Shown here piece by piece: positions 34,560-49,500 of a stretch of DNA of 64,000 nucleotides (positions within the stretch are counted from its first letter, which is position 1; the number at the start of each line of letters is the position of its first letter). The position numbers and the translations under genes are program-made. This DNA is from Mya arenaria. Taxonomy: Eukaryota; Mollusca; Bivalvia; Myida; Myidae. The stretch lies in NCBI RefSeq assembly GCF_026914265.1, contig NC_069136.1:28222701-28286700 (forward strand), in the 5' to 3' direction. The notes beneath the pieces were generated by a model. That model ran no database searches and was not told the DNA's origin. It saw only the letters and a list, made by a program, of their open reading frames with translations.

Positions 34560-37500
34560 ATGCGGTACGTTCTCCGTTATTTTGTTGCGACCTTCCTGTT
34601 AACCAGCGCACATGGAGCAGTGTTTGACGGTGAAACGGAACAAGACGTTGTGAAACTTATACAGGCATCGATAGAATGCCATCACGTTCCAGGTATGACG
34701 GTCGGCATCTTCAAAGGTAACAAAATTATTTATGAGGAGAGGGTATATAGTTGTTTTTTTATTCGAATCGGTATGGTATGATTCCGTAATTACTTTTATA
34801 TTCGACCATCGTTAACGATGAAATAAATCTACAATGACTTTTACATACGACCATCATGATTTATATTATATAAGTTTCTGTAATTAAAATAGACAAACGA
34901 AAAGTTATATTGTATGCACTGTGAATTAATGAATGTGAACTATTTAACTTTTAAAATTGCAAAAATTAACACCGTGAAATTGAAATGCCACCACGAGTAT
35001 TTCATAAGATATTAACATATGGTTATTTAAACAACACTTATGGATCGCCACAAGCTTTGTTCATTATTGAATTATGTGTAGAGAGATATTTGATTTATTT
35101 AATAAATTACCAAAAGGTGTTTTGGCCATAAATGTTCATGAAATAGGTTATTCCACACCCGATTTGAAATACAGAATAAAGAAAAAAACCACAGTCACTG
35201 CAATATTGGTAAAATATTTCCATCCCCTTATTATGCCTACTGGTGACAAGCAATTGAAATCAATCTGTTACGGGGTCACCAAGCAACAGAGCTTAACAAA
35301 CATCAGACTTCATTTTCTCAGCGTGCATTCGGTATAATATACCTTTAATTTGTGTATTGTAGCTTGCATTGGAATACTAAAGTGCACAGATCATTAATTT
35401 GTATACTATAGCGCATTGGTATACTTTAGTGCATTGGTATACTTCATCATTAATTTGTATACTATAGCGCATTGGTATACTTTATCATTAATGTGTACAA
35501 TATAGCGCATTGGTATACAATATCATTTATTTGTATGCCATAGCGCATTGGTATACTTCATCATTAATTTGTATACTAAAGCGCATTGGTATACTTTATC
35601 ATTAATGTGTACACTATAGTGCATTGGTATACTATAGCGCATTGGTATACTATAGCGCATTGGTGTGATATACGCCACAAGTATACTTTACATTGTATTT
35701 CATATTATAGCTTACATTGGCCTACTTTAGCGTTCACTCCATGTTAAAGTGTGGACAACTTACTGTTTTATACAGAAAACGATAAATGGACACAAGGGTT
35801 TGGGACGGCTGATTTAAAGAGCGGGCGGCCCGTTGACGAAGATACATTGTTCAACATTGGTTCTGTAACCAAGTCATTTACCATGGCTCTGCTGGCAATC
35901 CTGCTGGAAGAGAACAAGTATGACAGCAACGCGGTATTTATATGAACACATCATTTTATCGAATGAAGGAATGTGGAAGTATTTACGCATATGTAATATA
36001 CATTGTCACGGAACTGAAACAAAAATAAATTGCGATAAACGAAGTGTTCGTGCACTTGTGTGTGTAGCTTTCCTAGCACTGCGGATGAGTTTTAAACTAG
36101 TTTGCGAAATTTTAGTTTAAATTTATACTGGTATCCTCTGTTAAACTCGCATTATCAACTTTTCTGTTATTACCGTACGTGTCATTCTTAACGGGTTCAA
36201 AAGACACTTACCATGATGACGTATAAAAATAAGAAGTCCTCTTGTACACGTACCCGTAAAAGTAGTGTTTTGCAACTTTTCTATTGTCTTTGGTAATTAC
36301 TTCACGTTGGAAACAGATCATCACATACCAGACTATGTATACCTGCTAGTAAACTGATGCAGTGGCACGGATAAAGTATGGTGTGGATAATGCTAATAGT
36401 CATTGCCAACTTTGAGGCTTATCAGGATATCTATGGTGTATATCCCTTTCTTATCTCTTTGCAATATTGGCGTATAATAAATCTAGTAAAGCAGTTAGTT
36501 TATTTTACGCGTCGCTAGGAAGGGCAAATATAGAAACTAAAAAATGACATCATGATACTTATAGGTTTTAAAGATTTACAGGCTTTGGTCGAACTTTATA
36601 TCTTTTGTTTACTCTGAAACTCGATGATTTTATTGTCCTGTATATCAAGCAGAAGCCTTGCTTTGCAAGAAATAACTGATAGAATTCACATGTTTTTATT
36701 TAACATTATTGTATCCTATTCCTCACCTAGTTTTAAATTCCATATTTCATTGTTTATACATTACTACAATGTAAGATACGTTAAATTCTTTTTTTTTATC
36801 TTATATGACCTTAAATAGGAATTCGACCCACTTAATAATATCCATAAAAAGCAGTTTCAGAGATAGATCAAAGAGTTAGATATCATAGTGTTTCCAGCAG
36901 TGATTCATTTTCAAATATATTTGTATTGCCGACATAGCCTAAAAAGCTTGTAACTTGAAATTAAAGTAAAAGCAAGACATATGCAATAATAACAAAACCC
37001 TTAAGAATGATTTGAAATATATGGATTGTATTTAATGAACAGTTTTAAACTCTTGAATTGAAAGCGATGTTTGTTCATTTGTTCTAATTTATTTCGGTTC
37101 ATAATCAGTTTATAAAATACAGTGACCGATCAATAAAACGTAACATCATTTACACTAAATATGATGAAACTTTTTAATGATGAAAGTGCATAAATTCCAA
37201 TTCTGTTGTTTGATAATGATGTGGTAAAGTAGAATGAGTGCTAACACAACGCAACGGCTACATCCCTTTTACATGACAGTAATTATTGCCGTCTGATACA
37301 TAATAAGATTCTGAGCAAAATCACGTTTCCGCGTTTTATATTTTGAAAACAAGTATAGTTTGACCATTAAATTCGAAACATTCATTTTTGAAACAAACCA
37401 GTGCGCGATACAACAAAAACCTTCTGTTTGTGCTTGGTGCAGATGTCTTCCCTCCACATCAACTATATTTGAATGTCTTAATGGAATACACATTTAAAGT

Positions 37501-40500
37501 TTTGAATTGATTTCCGCTAAAGGAAAATTACTGCGTAGAAGATGAGTCGCTGGTTCCAGTGCCGGGTGTACTCTCACTCCTCTCACTCGTGAGTCATTGG
37601 TTCCAGTGCCGGGTGTACTCTCACTCGTGAGTCATTGGTTCCAGTGCCGGGTGTACTCTCACTCGTGAGTCATTGGTTCCAGTGCCGGGTGTACTCTCAC
37701 TCGTGAGTCATTGGTTCCAGTGCCGGGTGTACTCTCACTCGTGAGTCATTGGTTCCAGTGCCGGGTGTACTCTCACTCGTGAGTCATTGGTTCCAGTGCC
37801 GGGTGTACTCTCACTCGTGAGTCATTGGTTCCAGTGCCGGGTGTACTCTCACTCGTGAGTCATTGGTTCCAGTGCCGGGTGTACTCTCACTCGTGAGTCA
37901 TTGGTTCCAGTGCCGGGTGTACTCTCACTCGTGAGTCATTGGTTCCAGTGCCGGGTGTACTCTCACTCGTGAGTCATTGGTTCCAGTGCCGGGTGTACTC
38001 TCACTCGTGAGTCATTGGTTCCAGTGCCGGGTGTACTCTCACTCGTGAGTCATTGGTTCCAGTGCCGGGTGTACTCTCACTCGTGGGTCATTGGTTCCAG
38101 TGCCGGGTGTACTCTCACTCGTGGGTCATTGGTTCCAGTGCCGGGTGTACTCTCACTCGTGGGTCATTGGTTCCAGTGCCGGGTGTACTCTCACTCGTGG
38201 GTCATTGGTTCCAGTGCCGGGTGTACTCTCACTCGTGGGTCATTGGTTCCAGTGCCGGGTGTACTCTCACTCGTGGGTCATTGGTTCCAGTGCCGGGTGT
38301 ACTCTCACTCGTGAGTCATTGGTTCCAGTGCCGGGTGTACTCTCACTCGTGGGTCATTGGTTCCAGTGCCGGGTGTACTCTCACTCGTGGGTCATTGGTT
38401 CCAGTGCCGGGTGTACTCTCACTCGTGGGTCATTGGTTCCAGTGCCGGGTGTACTCTCACTCGTGGGTCATTGGTTCCAGTGCCGGGTGTACTCTCACTC
38501 GTGGGTCATTGGTTCCAGTGCCGGGTGTACTCTCACTCGTGGGTCATTGGTTCCAGTGCCGGGTGTACTCTCACTCGTGGGTCATTGGTTCCAGTGCCGG
38601 GTGTACTCTCACTCGTGAGTCATTGGTTCCAGTGCCGGGTGTACTCTCACTCGTGGGTCATTGGTTCCAGTGCCGGGTGTACTCTCACTCGTGAGTCATT
38701 GGTTCCAGTGCCGGGTGTACTCTCACTCGTGAGTCATTGGTTCCAGTGCCGGGTGTACTCTCACTCGTGAGTCATTGGTTCCAGTGCCGGGTGTACTCTC
38801 ACTCGTGAGTCATTGGTTCCAGTGCCGGGTGTACTCTCACTCGTGAGTCATTGGTTCCAGTGCCGGGTGTACTCTCACTCGTGAGTCATTGGTTCCAGTG
38901 CCGGGTGTACTCTCACTCGTGAGTCATTGGTTCCAGTGCCGGGTGTACTCTCACTCGTGAGTCATTGGTTCCAGTGCCGGTGTACTCTCACTCATGAGTC
39001 ATTGGTTCCAGTGCCGGGTGTACTCTCACTCGTGGGTCATTGGTTCCAGTGCCGGGTGTACTCTCACTCGTGAGTCATTGGTTCCAGTGCCGGGTGTACT
39101 CTCACTCGTGGGTCATTGGTTCCAGTGCCGGGTGTACTCTCACTCGTGAGTCATTGGTTCCAGTGCCGGGTGTACTCTCACTCGTGAGTCATTGGTTCCA
39201 GTGCCGGGTGTACACTCACTCGTGAGTCATTGGTTCCAGTGCCGGGTGTACACTCACTCGTGAGTCATTGGTTCCAGTGCCGGGTGTACACTCACTCGTG
39301 AGTCATTGGTTCCAGTGCCGGGTGTACTCTCACTCGTGAGTCATTGGTTCCAGTGCCGGGTGTACTCTCACTCGTGAGTCATTGGTTCCAGTGCCGGGTG
39401 TACTCTCACTCGTGAGTCATTGGTTCCAGTGCCGGGTGTACTCTCACTCGTGAGTCATTGGTTCCAGTGCCGGGTGTACTCTCACTCGTGAGTCATTGGT
39501 TCCAGTGCCGGGTGTACTCTCACTCGTGAGTCATTGGTTCCAGTGCCGGGTGTACTCTCACTCGTGAGTCATTGGTTCCAGTGCCGGGTGTACTCTCACT
39601 CGTGAGTCATTGGTTCCAGTGCCGGGTGTACTCTCACTCGTGAGTCATTGGTTCCAGTGCCGTGTGTACTCTCACTCATGAGTCATTGGTTCCAGTGCCG
39701 GGTGTACACTCACTCATGAGTCATTGGTTCCAGTGCCGGGTGTACACTCACTCATGAGTCATTGGTTCCAGTGCCGGGTGTACACTCACTCATGAGTCAT
39801 TGGTTCCAGTGCCGGGTGTACACTCACTCATGAGTCATTGGTTCCAGTGCCGGGTGTACTCTCACTCATGAGTCATTGGTTCCAGTGCCGGGTGTACTCT
39901 CACTCATGAGTCATTGGTTCCAGTGCCGGGTGTTCCCTCACTCATGAGTCATTGGTTCCAGTGCCGGGTGTTCCCTCACTCATGAGTCATTGGTTCCAGT
40001 GCCGGGTGTTCCCTCACTCATGAGTCATTGGTTCCAGTGCCGGGTGTTCCCTCACTCATGAGTCATTGGTTCCAGTGCCGGGTGTTCCCTCACTCATGAG
40101 TCATTGGTTCCAGTGCCGGGTGTTCACTCACTCATGAGTCATTGGTTCCAGTGCCGGGTGTTCCCTCACTCATGAGTCATTGGTTCCAGTGCCGGGTGTT
40201 CCCTCACTCATGAGTCATTGGTTCCAGTGCCGGGTGTTCCCTCACTCATGAGTCATTGGTTCCAGTGCCGGGTGTTCCCTCACTCATGAGTCATTGGTTC
40301 CAGTGCCGGGTGTTCCCTCACTCATGAGTCATTGGTTCCAGTGCCGGTGTACCTTCACTCATGAGTCATTGGTTCCAGTGCCGGTGTACCCTCACTCATG
40401 AGTCATTGGTTCCAGTGCCGGTGTACCCTCACTCATGAGTCATTGGTTATAGTGCCGGGTGTACTCTCACTCATGAGTCATTGGTTATAGTGCCGGGTGT

Positions 40501-43500
40501 ACTCTCACTCATGAGTCATTGGGTCCAGTGCCGGGTGTACTCTCACTCATGAGTCATTGGGTCCAGTGCCGGGTGTACTCTCACTCATGAGTCATTGGGT
40601 CCAGTGCCGGGTGTACTCTCACTCATGAGTCATTGGGCCCAGTGCCGGGTGTACTCTCACTCATGAGTCATTGGGTCCAGTGCCGGGTGTACTCTCACTC
40701 ATGAGTCATTGGGTCCAGTGCCGGGTGTACTCTCACTCATGAGTCATTGGGTCCAGTGCCGGGTGTACTCTCACTCATGAGTCATTGGTTCCAGTGCCGG
40801 TGTACTCTCACTCATGAGTCATTGGTTCCAGTGCCCGGTGTACTCTCACTCATGAGTCATTGGTTCCAGTGCCGGGTGTACTCTCACTCATGAGTCATTG
40901 GCTCCAGTGCCGGGTGTACTCTCACTCATGAGTCATTGGCTCCAGTGCCGGGTGTACTCTCACTCATGAGTCATTGGCTCCAGTGCCGGGTGTACTCTCA
41001 CTCATGAGTCATTGGCTCCAGTGCCGGTGTACTCTCACTCATGAGTCATTGGCTCCAGTGCCGGTGTACTCTCACTCATGAGTCATTGGCTCCAGTGCCG
41101 GTGTACTCTCACTCATGAGTCATTGGTTCCAGTGCCGGGTGTACTCTCACTCGTGGGTCATTGGTTCCAGTGCCGGGTGTACTCTCACTCGTGGGTCATT
41201 GGTTCCAGTGCCGGGTGTACTCTCACTCGTGGGTCATTGGTTCCAGTGCCGGTGTACCCTCACTCATGAGTCATTGGTTCCAGTGCCGGGTGAACTCTCA
41301 CTCATGGGTCATTGGTTCCAGTGCCGGGTGTACTCTCACTCATGGGTCATTGGTTCCAGTGCCGGGTGTACTCTCACTCGTGGGTCATTGGTTCCAGTGC
41401 CGGGTGTACTCTCACTCGTGGGTCATTGGTTCCAGTGCCGGGTGTACTCTCACTCGTGGGTCATTGGTTCCAGTGCCGGGTGTACTCTCACTCGTGGGTC
41501 ATTGGTTCCAGTGCCGGGTGTACTCTCACTCGTGAGTCATTGGTTCCAGTGCCGGGTGTACTCTCACTCGTGAGTCATTGGTTCCAGTGCCGGGTGTACT
41601 CTCACTCGTGAGTCATTGGTTCCAGTGCCGGGTGTACTCTCACTCGTGAGTCATTGGTTCCAGTGCCGGGTGTACTCTCACTCGTGAGTCATTGGTTCCA
41701 GTGCCGGGTGTACTCTCACTCGTGAGTCATTGGTTCCAGTGCCGGGTGTACACTCACTCGTGAGTCATTGGTTCCAGTGCCGGGTGTACACTCACTCGTG
41801 AGTCATTGGTTCCAGTGCCGGGTATACACTCACTCGTGAGTCATTGGTTCCAGTGCCGGGTGTACACTCACTCGTGAGTCATTGGTTCCAGTGCCGGGTG
41901 TACACTCACTCGTGAGTCATTGGTTCCAGTGCCGGGTGTACACTCACTCGTGAGTCATTGGTTCCAGTGCCGGGTGTACACTCACTCGTGAGTCATTGGT
42001 TCCAGTGCCGGGTGTACACTCACTCGTGAGTCATTGGTTCCAGTGCCGGGTGTACACTCACTCGTGAGTCATTGGTTCCAGTGCCGGGTGTACACTCACT
42101 CGTGAGTCATTGGTTCCAGTGCCGGGTGTACACTCACTCGTGAGTCATTGGTTCCAGTGCCGGGTGTACACTCACTCGTGAGTCATTGGTTCCAGTGCCG
42201 GGTGTACACTCACTCGTGAGTCATTGGTTCCAGTGCCGGGTGTACACTCACTCGTGAATCATTGGTTCCAGTGCCGGGTGTACTCTCACTCGTGAGTCAT
42301 TGGTTCCAGTGCCGGGTGTACTCTCACTCGTGAGTCATTGGTTCCAGTGCCGGGTGTACTCTCACTCGTGAGTCATTGGTTCCAGTGCCGGGTGTACTCT
42401 CACTCGTGAGTCATTGGTTCCAGTGCCGGGTGTACTCTCACTCGTGAGTCATTGGTTCCAGTGCCGGGTGTACTCTCACTCGTGAGTCATTGGTTCCAGT
42501 GCCGGGTGTACTCTCACTCGTGAGTCATTGGTTCCAGTGCCGGGTGTACTCTCACTCGTGAGTCATTGGTTCCAGTGCCGGGTGTACTCTCACTCGTGAG
42601 TCATTGGTTCCAGTGCCGGGTGTACTCTCACTCGTGAGTCATTGGTTCCAGTGCCGGGTGTACTCTCACTCGTGAGTCATTGGTTCCAGTGCCGGGTGTA
42701 CTCTCACTCGTGAGTCATTGGTTCCAGTGCCGGGTGTACTCTCACTCGTGAGTCATTGGTTCCAGTGCCGGGTGTACTCTCACTCGTGAGTCATTGGTTC
42801 CAGTGCCGGGTGTACTCTCACTCGTGAGTCATTGGTTCCAGTGCCGGGTGTACTCTCACTCGTGAGTCATTGGTTCCAGTGCCGGGTGTACCCTCACTCG
42901 TGAGTCATTGGTTCCAGTGCCGAGTGTATCCTCACTCGTGAGTCATTGGTTCCAGTGCCGGGTGTACCCTCACTCGTGAGTCATTGGTTCCAGTGCCGGG
43001 TGTACCCTCACTCGTGAGTCATTGGTTCCAGTGCCGGGTGTACCCTCACTCCTGAGTCATTGGTTCCAGTGCCGGGTGTACCCTCACCCGTGAGTCATTG
43101 GTTCCAGTGCCGGGTGTACCCTCACTCCTGAGTCATTGGTTCCAGTGCCGGGTGTACCCTCACTCCTGAGTCATTGGTTTCAGTGCCGGGTGTACCCTCA
43201 CTCCTGAGTCATTGGTTCCAGTGCCGGGTGTACACTCACTCATGAGTCATTGGTTCCAGTGCCGGGTGTACACTCACTCATGAGTCATTGGTTCCAGTGC
43301 CGGGTGTACACTCACTCATGAGTCATTGGTTCCAGTGCCGGGTGTACACTCACTCCTGAGTCATTGGTTCCAGTGCCGGGTGTACACTCACTCCTGAGTC
43401 ATTGGTTCCAGTGCCGGGTGTACACTCACTCCTGAGTCATTGGTTCCAGTGCCGGGTGTACACTCACTCATGAGTCATTGGTTCCATTGCCGGGTGTACA

Positions 43501-46500
43501 CTCACTCATGAGTCATTGGTTCCAGTGCCGGGTGTACACTCACTCATGAGTCATTGGTTCCAGTGCCGGGTGTACACTCACTCATGAGTCATTGGTTCCA
43601 GTGCCGGGTGTACTCTCACTCATGAGTCATTGGTTCCAGTGCCGGGTGTACTCTCACTCATGAGTCATTGGTTCCATTGCCGGGTGTTCCCTCACTCATG
43701 AGTCATTGGTTCCAGTGCCGGGTGTTCCCTCACTCATGAGTCATTTGTTCCAGTGCCGGGTGTTCCCTCACTCATGAGTCATTGGTTCCAGTGCCGGGTG
43801 TTCCCTCACTCATGAGTCATTGGTTCCAGTGCCGGGTGTTCCTTTACTCATGAGTCATTGGTTCCAGTGCCGGTGTACCCTCACTCATGAGTCATTGGTT
43901 CCAGTGCCGGTGTACTCTCACTCATGAGTCATTGGTTATAGTGCCGGGTGTACTCTCACTCATGAGTCATTGGTTATAGTGCCGGGTGTACTCTCACTCA
44001 TGAGTCATTGGTTATAGTGCCGGGTGTACTCTCACTCATGAGTCATTGGTTATAGTGCCGGGTGTACTCTCACTCATGAGTCATTGGGTCCAGTGCCGGG
44101 TGTACTCTCACTCATGAGTCATTGGGTCCAGTGCCGGGTGTACTCTCACTCATGAGTCATTGGGTCCAGTGCCGGATGTACTCTCACTCATGAGTCATTG
44201 GGTCCAGTGCCGGGTGTACTCTCACTCATGAGTCATTGGGTCCAGTGCCGGGTGTACTCTCACTCATGAGTCATTGGGTCCAGTGCCGGGTGTACTCTCA
44301 CTCGTGAGTCATTGGGTCCAGTGCCGGTGTACTCTCACTCGTGAGTCATTGGTTCCAGTGCCCGGAGTACTCTCACTCGTGAGTCATTGGCTCCAGTGCC
44401 GGGTGTACACTCACTCGTGAGTCATTGGTTCCAGTGCCGGGTGTACTCTCACTCGTGAGTCATTGGTTCCAGTGCCGGGTGTACTCTCACTCGTGAGTCA
44501 TTGGCTCCAGTGCCGGGTGTACTCTCACTCATGAGTCATTGGCTCCAGTGCCGGGTGTACTCTCACTCATGAGTCATTGGCTCCAGTGCCGGTGTACTCT
44601 CACTCATGAGTCATTGGCTCCAGTGCCGGTGTACTCTCACTCGTGAGTCATTGGTTCCAGTGCCGGGTGTATTCTCACTCGTGGGTCATTGGTTCCAGTG
44701 CCGGGTGTACTCTCACTCGTGGGTCATTGGTTCCAGTGCCGGGTGTACTCTCACTCGTGGGTCATTGGTTCCAGTGCCGGTGTACCCTCACTCATGAGTC
44801 ATTGGTTCCAGTGCCGGGTGTACTCTCACTCATGAGTCATTGGTTCCAGTGCCGGGTGTACTCTCACTCGTGGGTCATTGGTTCCAGTGCCGGGTGTACT
44901 CTCACTCGTGGGTCATTGGTTCCAGTGCCGGGTGTACTCTCACTCGTGGGTCATTGGTTCCAGTGCCGGGTGTACTCTCACTCGTGGGTCATTGGTTCCA
45001 GTGCCGGGTGTACTCTCACTCGTGAGTCATTGGTTCCAGTGCCGGGTGTACTCTCACTCGTGAGTCATTGGTTCCAGTGCCGGGTGTTCTCTCACTCGTG
45101 AGTCATTGGTTCCAGTGCCGGGTGTTCTCTCACTCGTGAGTCATTGGTTCCAGTGCCGGGTGTACTCTCACTCGTGAGTCATTGGTTCCAGTGCCGGGTG
45201 TACTCTCACTCGTGAGTCATTGGTTCCAGTGCCGGGTGTACTCTCACTCGTGAGTCATTGGTTCCAGTGCCGGGTGTACACTCACTCGTGAGTCATTGGT
45301 TCCAGTGCCGGGTGTACACTCACTCGTGAGTCATTGGTTCCAGTGCCGGGTGTACACTCACTCGTGAGTCATTGGTTCCAGTGCCGGGTGTACACTCACT
45401 CGTGAGTCATTGGTTCCAGTGCCGGGTGTACACTCACTCGTGAGTCATTGGTTCCAGTGCCGGGTGTACACTCACTCGTGAGTCATTGGTTCCAGTGCCG
45501 GGTGTACACTCACTCGTGAGTCATTGGTTCCAGTGCCGGGTGTACACTCACTCGTGAGTCATTGGTTCCAGTGCCGGGTGTACACTCACTCGTGAGTCAT
45601 TGGTTCCAGTGCCGGGTGTACACTCACTCGTGAGTCATTGGTTCCAGTGCCGGGTGTACACTCACTCGTGAGTCATTGGTTCCAGTGCCGGGTGTACACT
45701 CACTCGTGAGTCATTGGTTCCAGTGCCGGGTGTACACTCACTCGTGAGTCATTGGTTCCAGTGCCGGGTGTACTCTCACTCGTGAGTCATTGGTTCCAGT
45801 GCCGGGTGTACTCTCACTCGTGAGTCATTGGTTCCAGTGCCGGGTGTACTCTCACTCGTGAGTCATTGGTTCCAGTGCCGGGTGTACTCTCACTCGTGAG
45901 TCATTGGTTCCAGTGCCGGGGTGTACTCTCACTCGTGAGTCATTGGTTCCAGTGCCGGGTGTACTCTCACTCGTGAGTCATTGGTTCCAGTGCCGGGTGT
46001 ACTCTCACTCGTGAGTCATTGGTTCCAGTGCCGGGTGTACTCTCACTCGTGAGTCATTGGTTCCAGTGCCGGGTGTACTCTCACTCGTGAGTCATTGGTT
46101 CCAGTGCCGGGTGTACTCTCACTCGTGAGTCATTGGTTCCAGTGCCGGGTGTACTCTCACTCGTGAGTCATTGGTTCCAGTGCCGGGTGTACCCTCACTC
46201 GTGAGTCATTGGTTCCAGTGCCGGGTGTACCCTCACTCGTGAGTCATTGGTTCCAGTGCTGAGTGTATCCTCACTCGTGAGTCATTGGTTCCAGTGCCGG
46301 GTGTACCCTCACTCGTGAGTCATTGGTTCCAGTGCCGGGTGTACCCTCACTCGTGAGTCATTGGTTCCAGTGCCGGGTGTACCCTCACTCCTGAGTCATT
46401 GGTTCCAGTGCCGGGTGTACCCTCACTCCTGAGTCATTGGTTTCAGTGCCGGGTGTACCCTCACTCCTGAGTCATTGGTTCCAGTGCCGGGTGTACCCTC

Positions 46501-49500
46501 ACTCATGAGTCATTGGTTCCAGTGCCGGGTGTACACTCACTCATGAGTCATTGGTTCCAGTGCCGGGTGTACACTCACTCATGAGTCATTGGTTCCAGTG
46601 CCGGGTGTACACTCACTCCTGAGTCATTGGTTCCAGTGCCGGGTGTACACTCACTCCTGAGTCATTGGTTCCAGTGCCGGGTGTACACTCACTCATGAGT
46701 CATTGGTTCCAGTGCCGGGTGTACACTCACTCCTGAGTCATTGGTTCCATTGCCGGGTGTACACTCACTCATGAGTCATTGGTTCCATTGCCGGGTGTAC
46801 ACTCACTCATGAGTCATTGGTTCCATTGCCGGGTGTACTCTCACTCATGAGTCATTGTTTCCAGTGCCGGGTGTACTCTCACTCATGAGTCATTGGTTCC
46901 AGTGCCGGGTGTTCCCTCACTCATGAGTCATTGGTTCCAGTGCCGGGTGTTCCCTCACTCATGAGTCATTGGTTCCAGTGCCGGGTGTTCCCTCACTCAT
47001 GAGTCATTGGTTCCAGTGCCGGGTGTTCCCTCACTCATGAGTCATTGGTTCCAGTGCCGGGTGTTCCTTTACTCATGAGTCATTGGTTCCAGTGCCGGTG
47101 TACCCTCACTCATGAGTCATTGGTTCCAGTGCCGGTGTACCCTCACTCATGAGTCATTGGTTCCAGTGCCGGTGTACTCTCACTCATGAGTCATTGGTTA
47201 TAGTGCCGGGTGTACTCTCACTCATGAGTCATTGGTTATAGTGCCGGGTGTACTCTCACTCATGAGTCATTGGGTCCAGTGCCGGGTGTACTCTCACTCA
47301 TGAGTCATTGGGTCCAGTGCCGGGTGTACTCTCACTCATGAGTCATTGGGTCCAGTGCCGGGTGTACTCTCACTCATGAGTCATTGGGTCCAGTGCCGGA
47401 TGTACTCTCACTCATGAGTCATTGGGTCCAGTGCCGGGTGTACTCTCACTCATGAGTCATTGGGTCCAGTGCCGGGTGTACTCTCACTCATGAGTCATTG
47501 GGTCCAGTGCCGGGTGTACTCTCACTCGTGAGTCATTGGGTCCAGTGCCGGTGTACTCTCACTCGTGAGTCATTGGTTCCAGTGCCCGGTGTACTCTCAC
47601 TCGTGAGTCATTGGCTCCAGTGCCGGGTGTACACTCACTCGTGAGTCATTGGTTCCAGTGCCGGGTGTACTCTCACTCGTGAGTCATTGGTTCCAGTGCC
47701 GGGTGTACTCTCACTCGTGAGTCATTGGTTCCAGTGCCGGGTGTACTCTCACTCGTGAGTCATTGGTTCCAGTGCCGGGTGTACTCTCACTCGTGAGTCA
47801 TTGGTTCCAGTGCCGGGTGTACTCTCACTCGTGAGTCATTGGTTCCAGTGCCGGGTGTACTCTCACTCGTGAGTCATTGGTTCCAGTGCCGGGTGTACTC
47901 TCACTCGTGAGTCATTGGTTCCAGTGCCGGGTGTACTCTCACTCGTGAGTCATTGGTTCCAGTGCCGGGTGTACTCTCACTCGTGAGTCATTGGTTCCAG
48001 TGCCGGGTGTACTCTCACTCGTGAGTCATTGGTTCCAGTGCCGGGTGTACTCTCACTCGTGAGTCATTGGTTCCAGTGCCGGGTGTACTCTCGCTCGTGA
48101 GTCATTGGTTCCAGTGCCGGGTGTACCCTCGCTCGTGAGTCATTGGTTCCAGTGCCGGGTGTACCCTCACTCGTGAGTCATTGGTTCCAGTGCCGGGTGT
48201 ATCCTCACTCGTGAGTCATTGGTTCCAGTGCCGGGTGTACTCTCACTCGTGAGTCATTGGTTCCAGTGCCGGGTGTACCCTCGCTCGTGAGTCATTGGTT
48301 CCAGTGCCGGGTGTACCCTCGCTCGTGAGTCATTGGTTCCAGTGCCGGGTGTACCCTCACTCGTGAGTCATTGGTTCCAGTGCCGAGTGTATCCTCACTC
48401 GTGAGTCATTGGTTCCAGTGCCGGGTGTACCCTCACTCGTGAGTCATTGGTTCCAGTGCCGGGTGTACCCTCACTCGTGAGTCATTGGTTCCAGTGCCGG
48501 GTGTACCCTCACTCGTGAGTCATTGGTTCCAGTGCCGGGTGTACCCTCACTCGTGAGTCATTGGTTCCAGTGCCGGGTGTACCCTCACTCGTGAGTCATT
48601 GGTTCCAGTGCCGGGTGTACCCTCACTCGTGAGTCATTGGTTCCAGTGCCGGGTGTACCCTCACCCGTGAGTCATTGGTTCCAGTGCCGGGTGTACTCTC
48701 ACTCGTGAGTCATTGGTTCCATTGCCGGGTGTACCCTCACCCGTGAGTCATTGGTTCCAGTGCCGGGTGTACTCTCACTCGTGAGTCATTGGTTCCAGTG
48801 CCGGGTGTACCCTCACTCGTGAGTCATTGGTTCCAGTGCCGGGTGTACCCTCACTCCTGAGTCATTGGTTCCAGTGCCGGGTGTACCCTCACTCCTGAGC
48901 ATTTGTTCCAGTGCCGGGTGTACCCTCACTCCTGAGTCATTGGTTCCAGTGCCGGGTGTACCCTCACTCCTGAGTCATTGGTTCCAGTGCCGGGTGTACA
49001 CTCACTCCTGAGTCATTGGTTCCAGTGCCGGGTGTACACTCACTCATGAGTCATTGGTTCCAGTGCCGGGTGTACACTCACTCATGAGTCATTGGTTCCA
49101 GTGCCGGGTGTACACTCACTCATGAGTCATTGGTTCCAGTGCCGGGTGTACACTCACTCATGAGTCATTGGTTCCAGTGCCGGGTGTACACTCACTCATG
49201 AGTCATTGGTTCCAGTGCCGGGTGTACACTCACTCATGAGTCATTGGTTCCAGTGCCGGGTGTACACTCACTCATGAGTCATTGGTTCCAGTGCCGGGTG
49301 TACACTCACTCATGAGTCATTGATTCCAGTGCCGGGTGTACACTCACTCATGAGTCATTGGTTCCATTGCCGGGTGTACACTCACTCATGAGTCATTGGT
49401 TCCAGTGCCGGGTGTACTCTCACTCATGAGTCATTGGTTCCAGTGCCGGGTGTTCCCTCACTCATGAGTCATTGGTTCCAGTGCCGGGTGTTCCCTCACT

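Noticed and set aside
38015-41611. Long open frames rich in VPVPGVLSLVGHWFQCRVYSHS in the 38-bp array
   Set aside because: The 38-bp unit shifts frame each repeat and stays open only where GTGGGTC variants remove stops. There is no start context, homology or splice logic. It is a repeat artefact.
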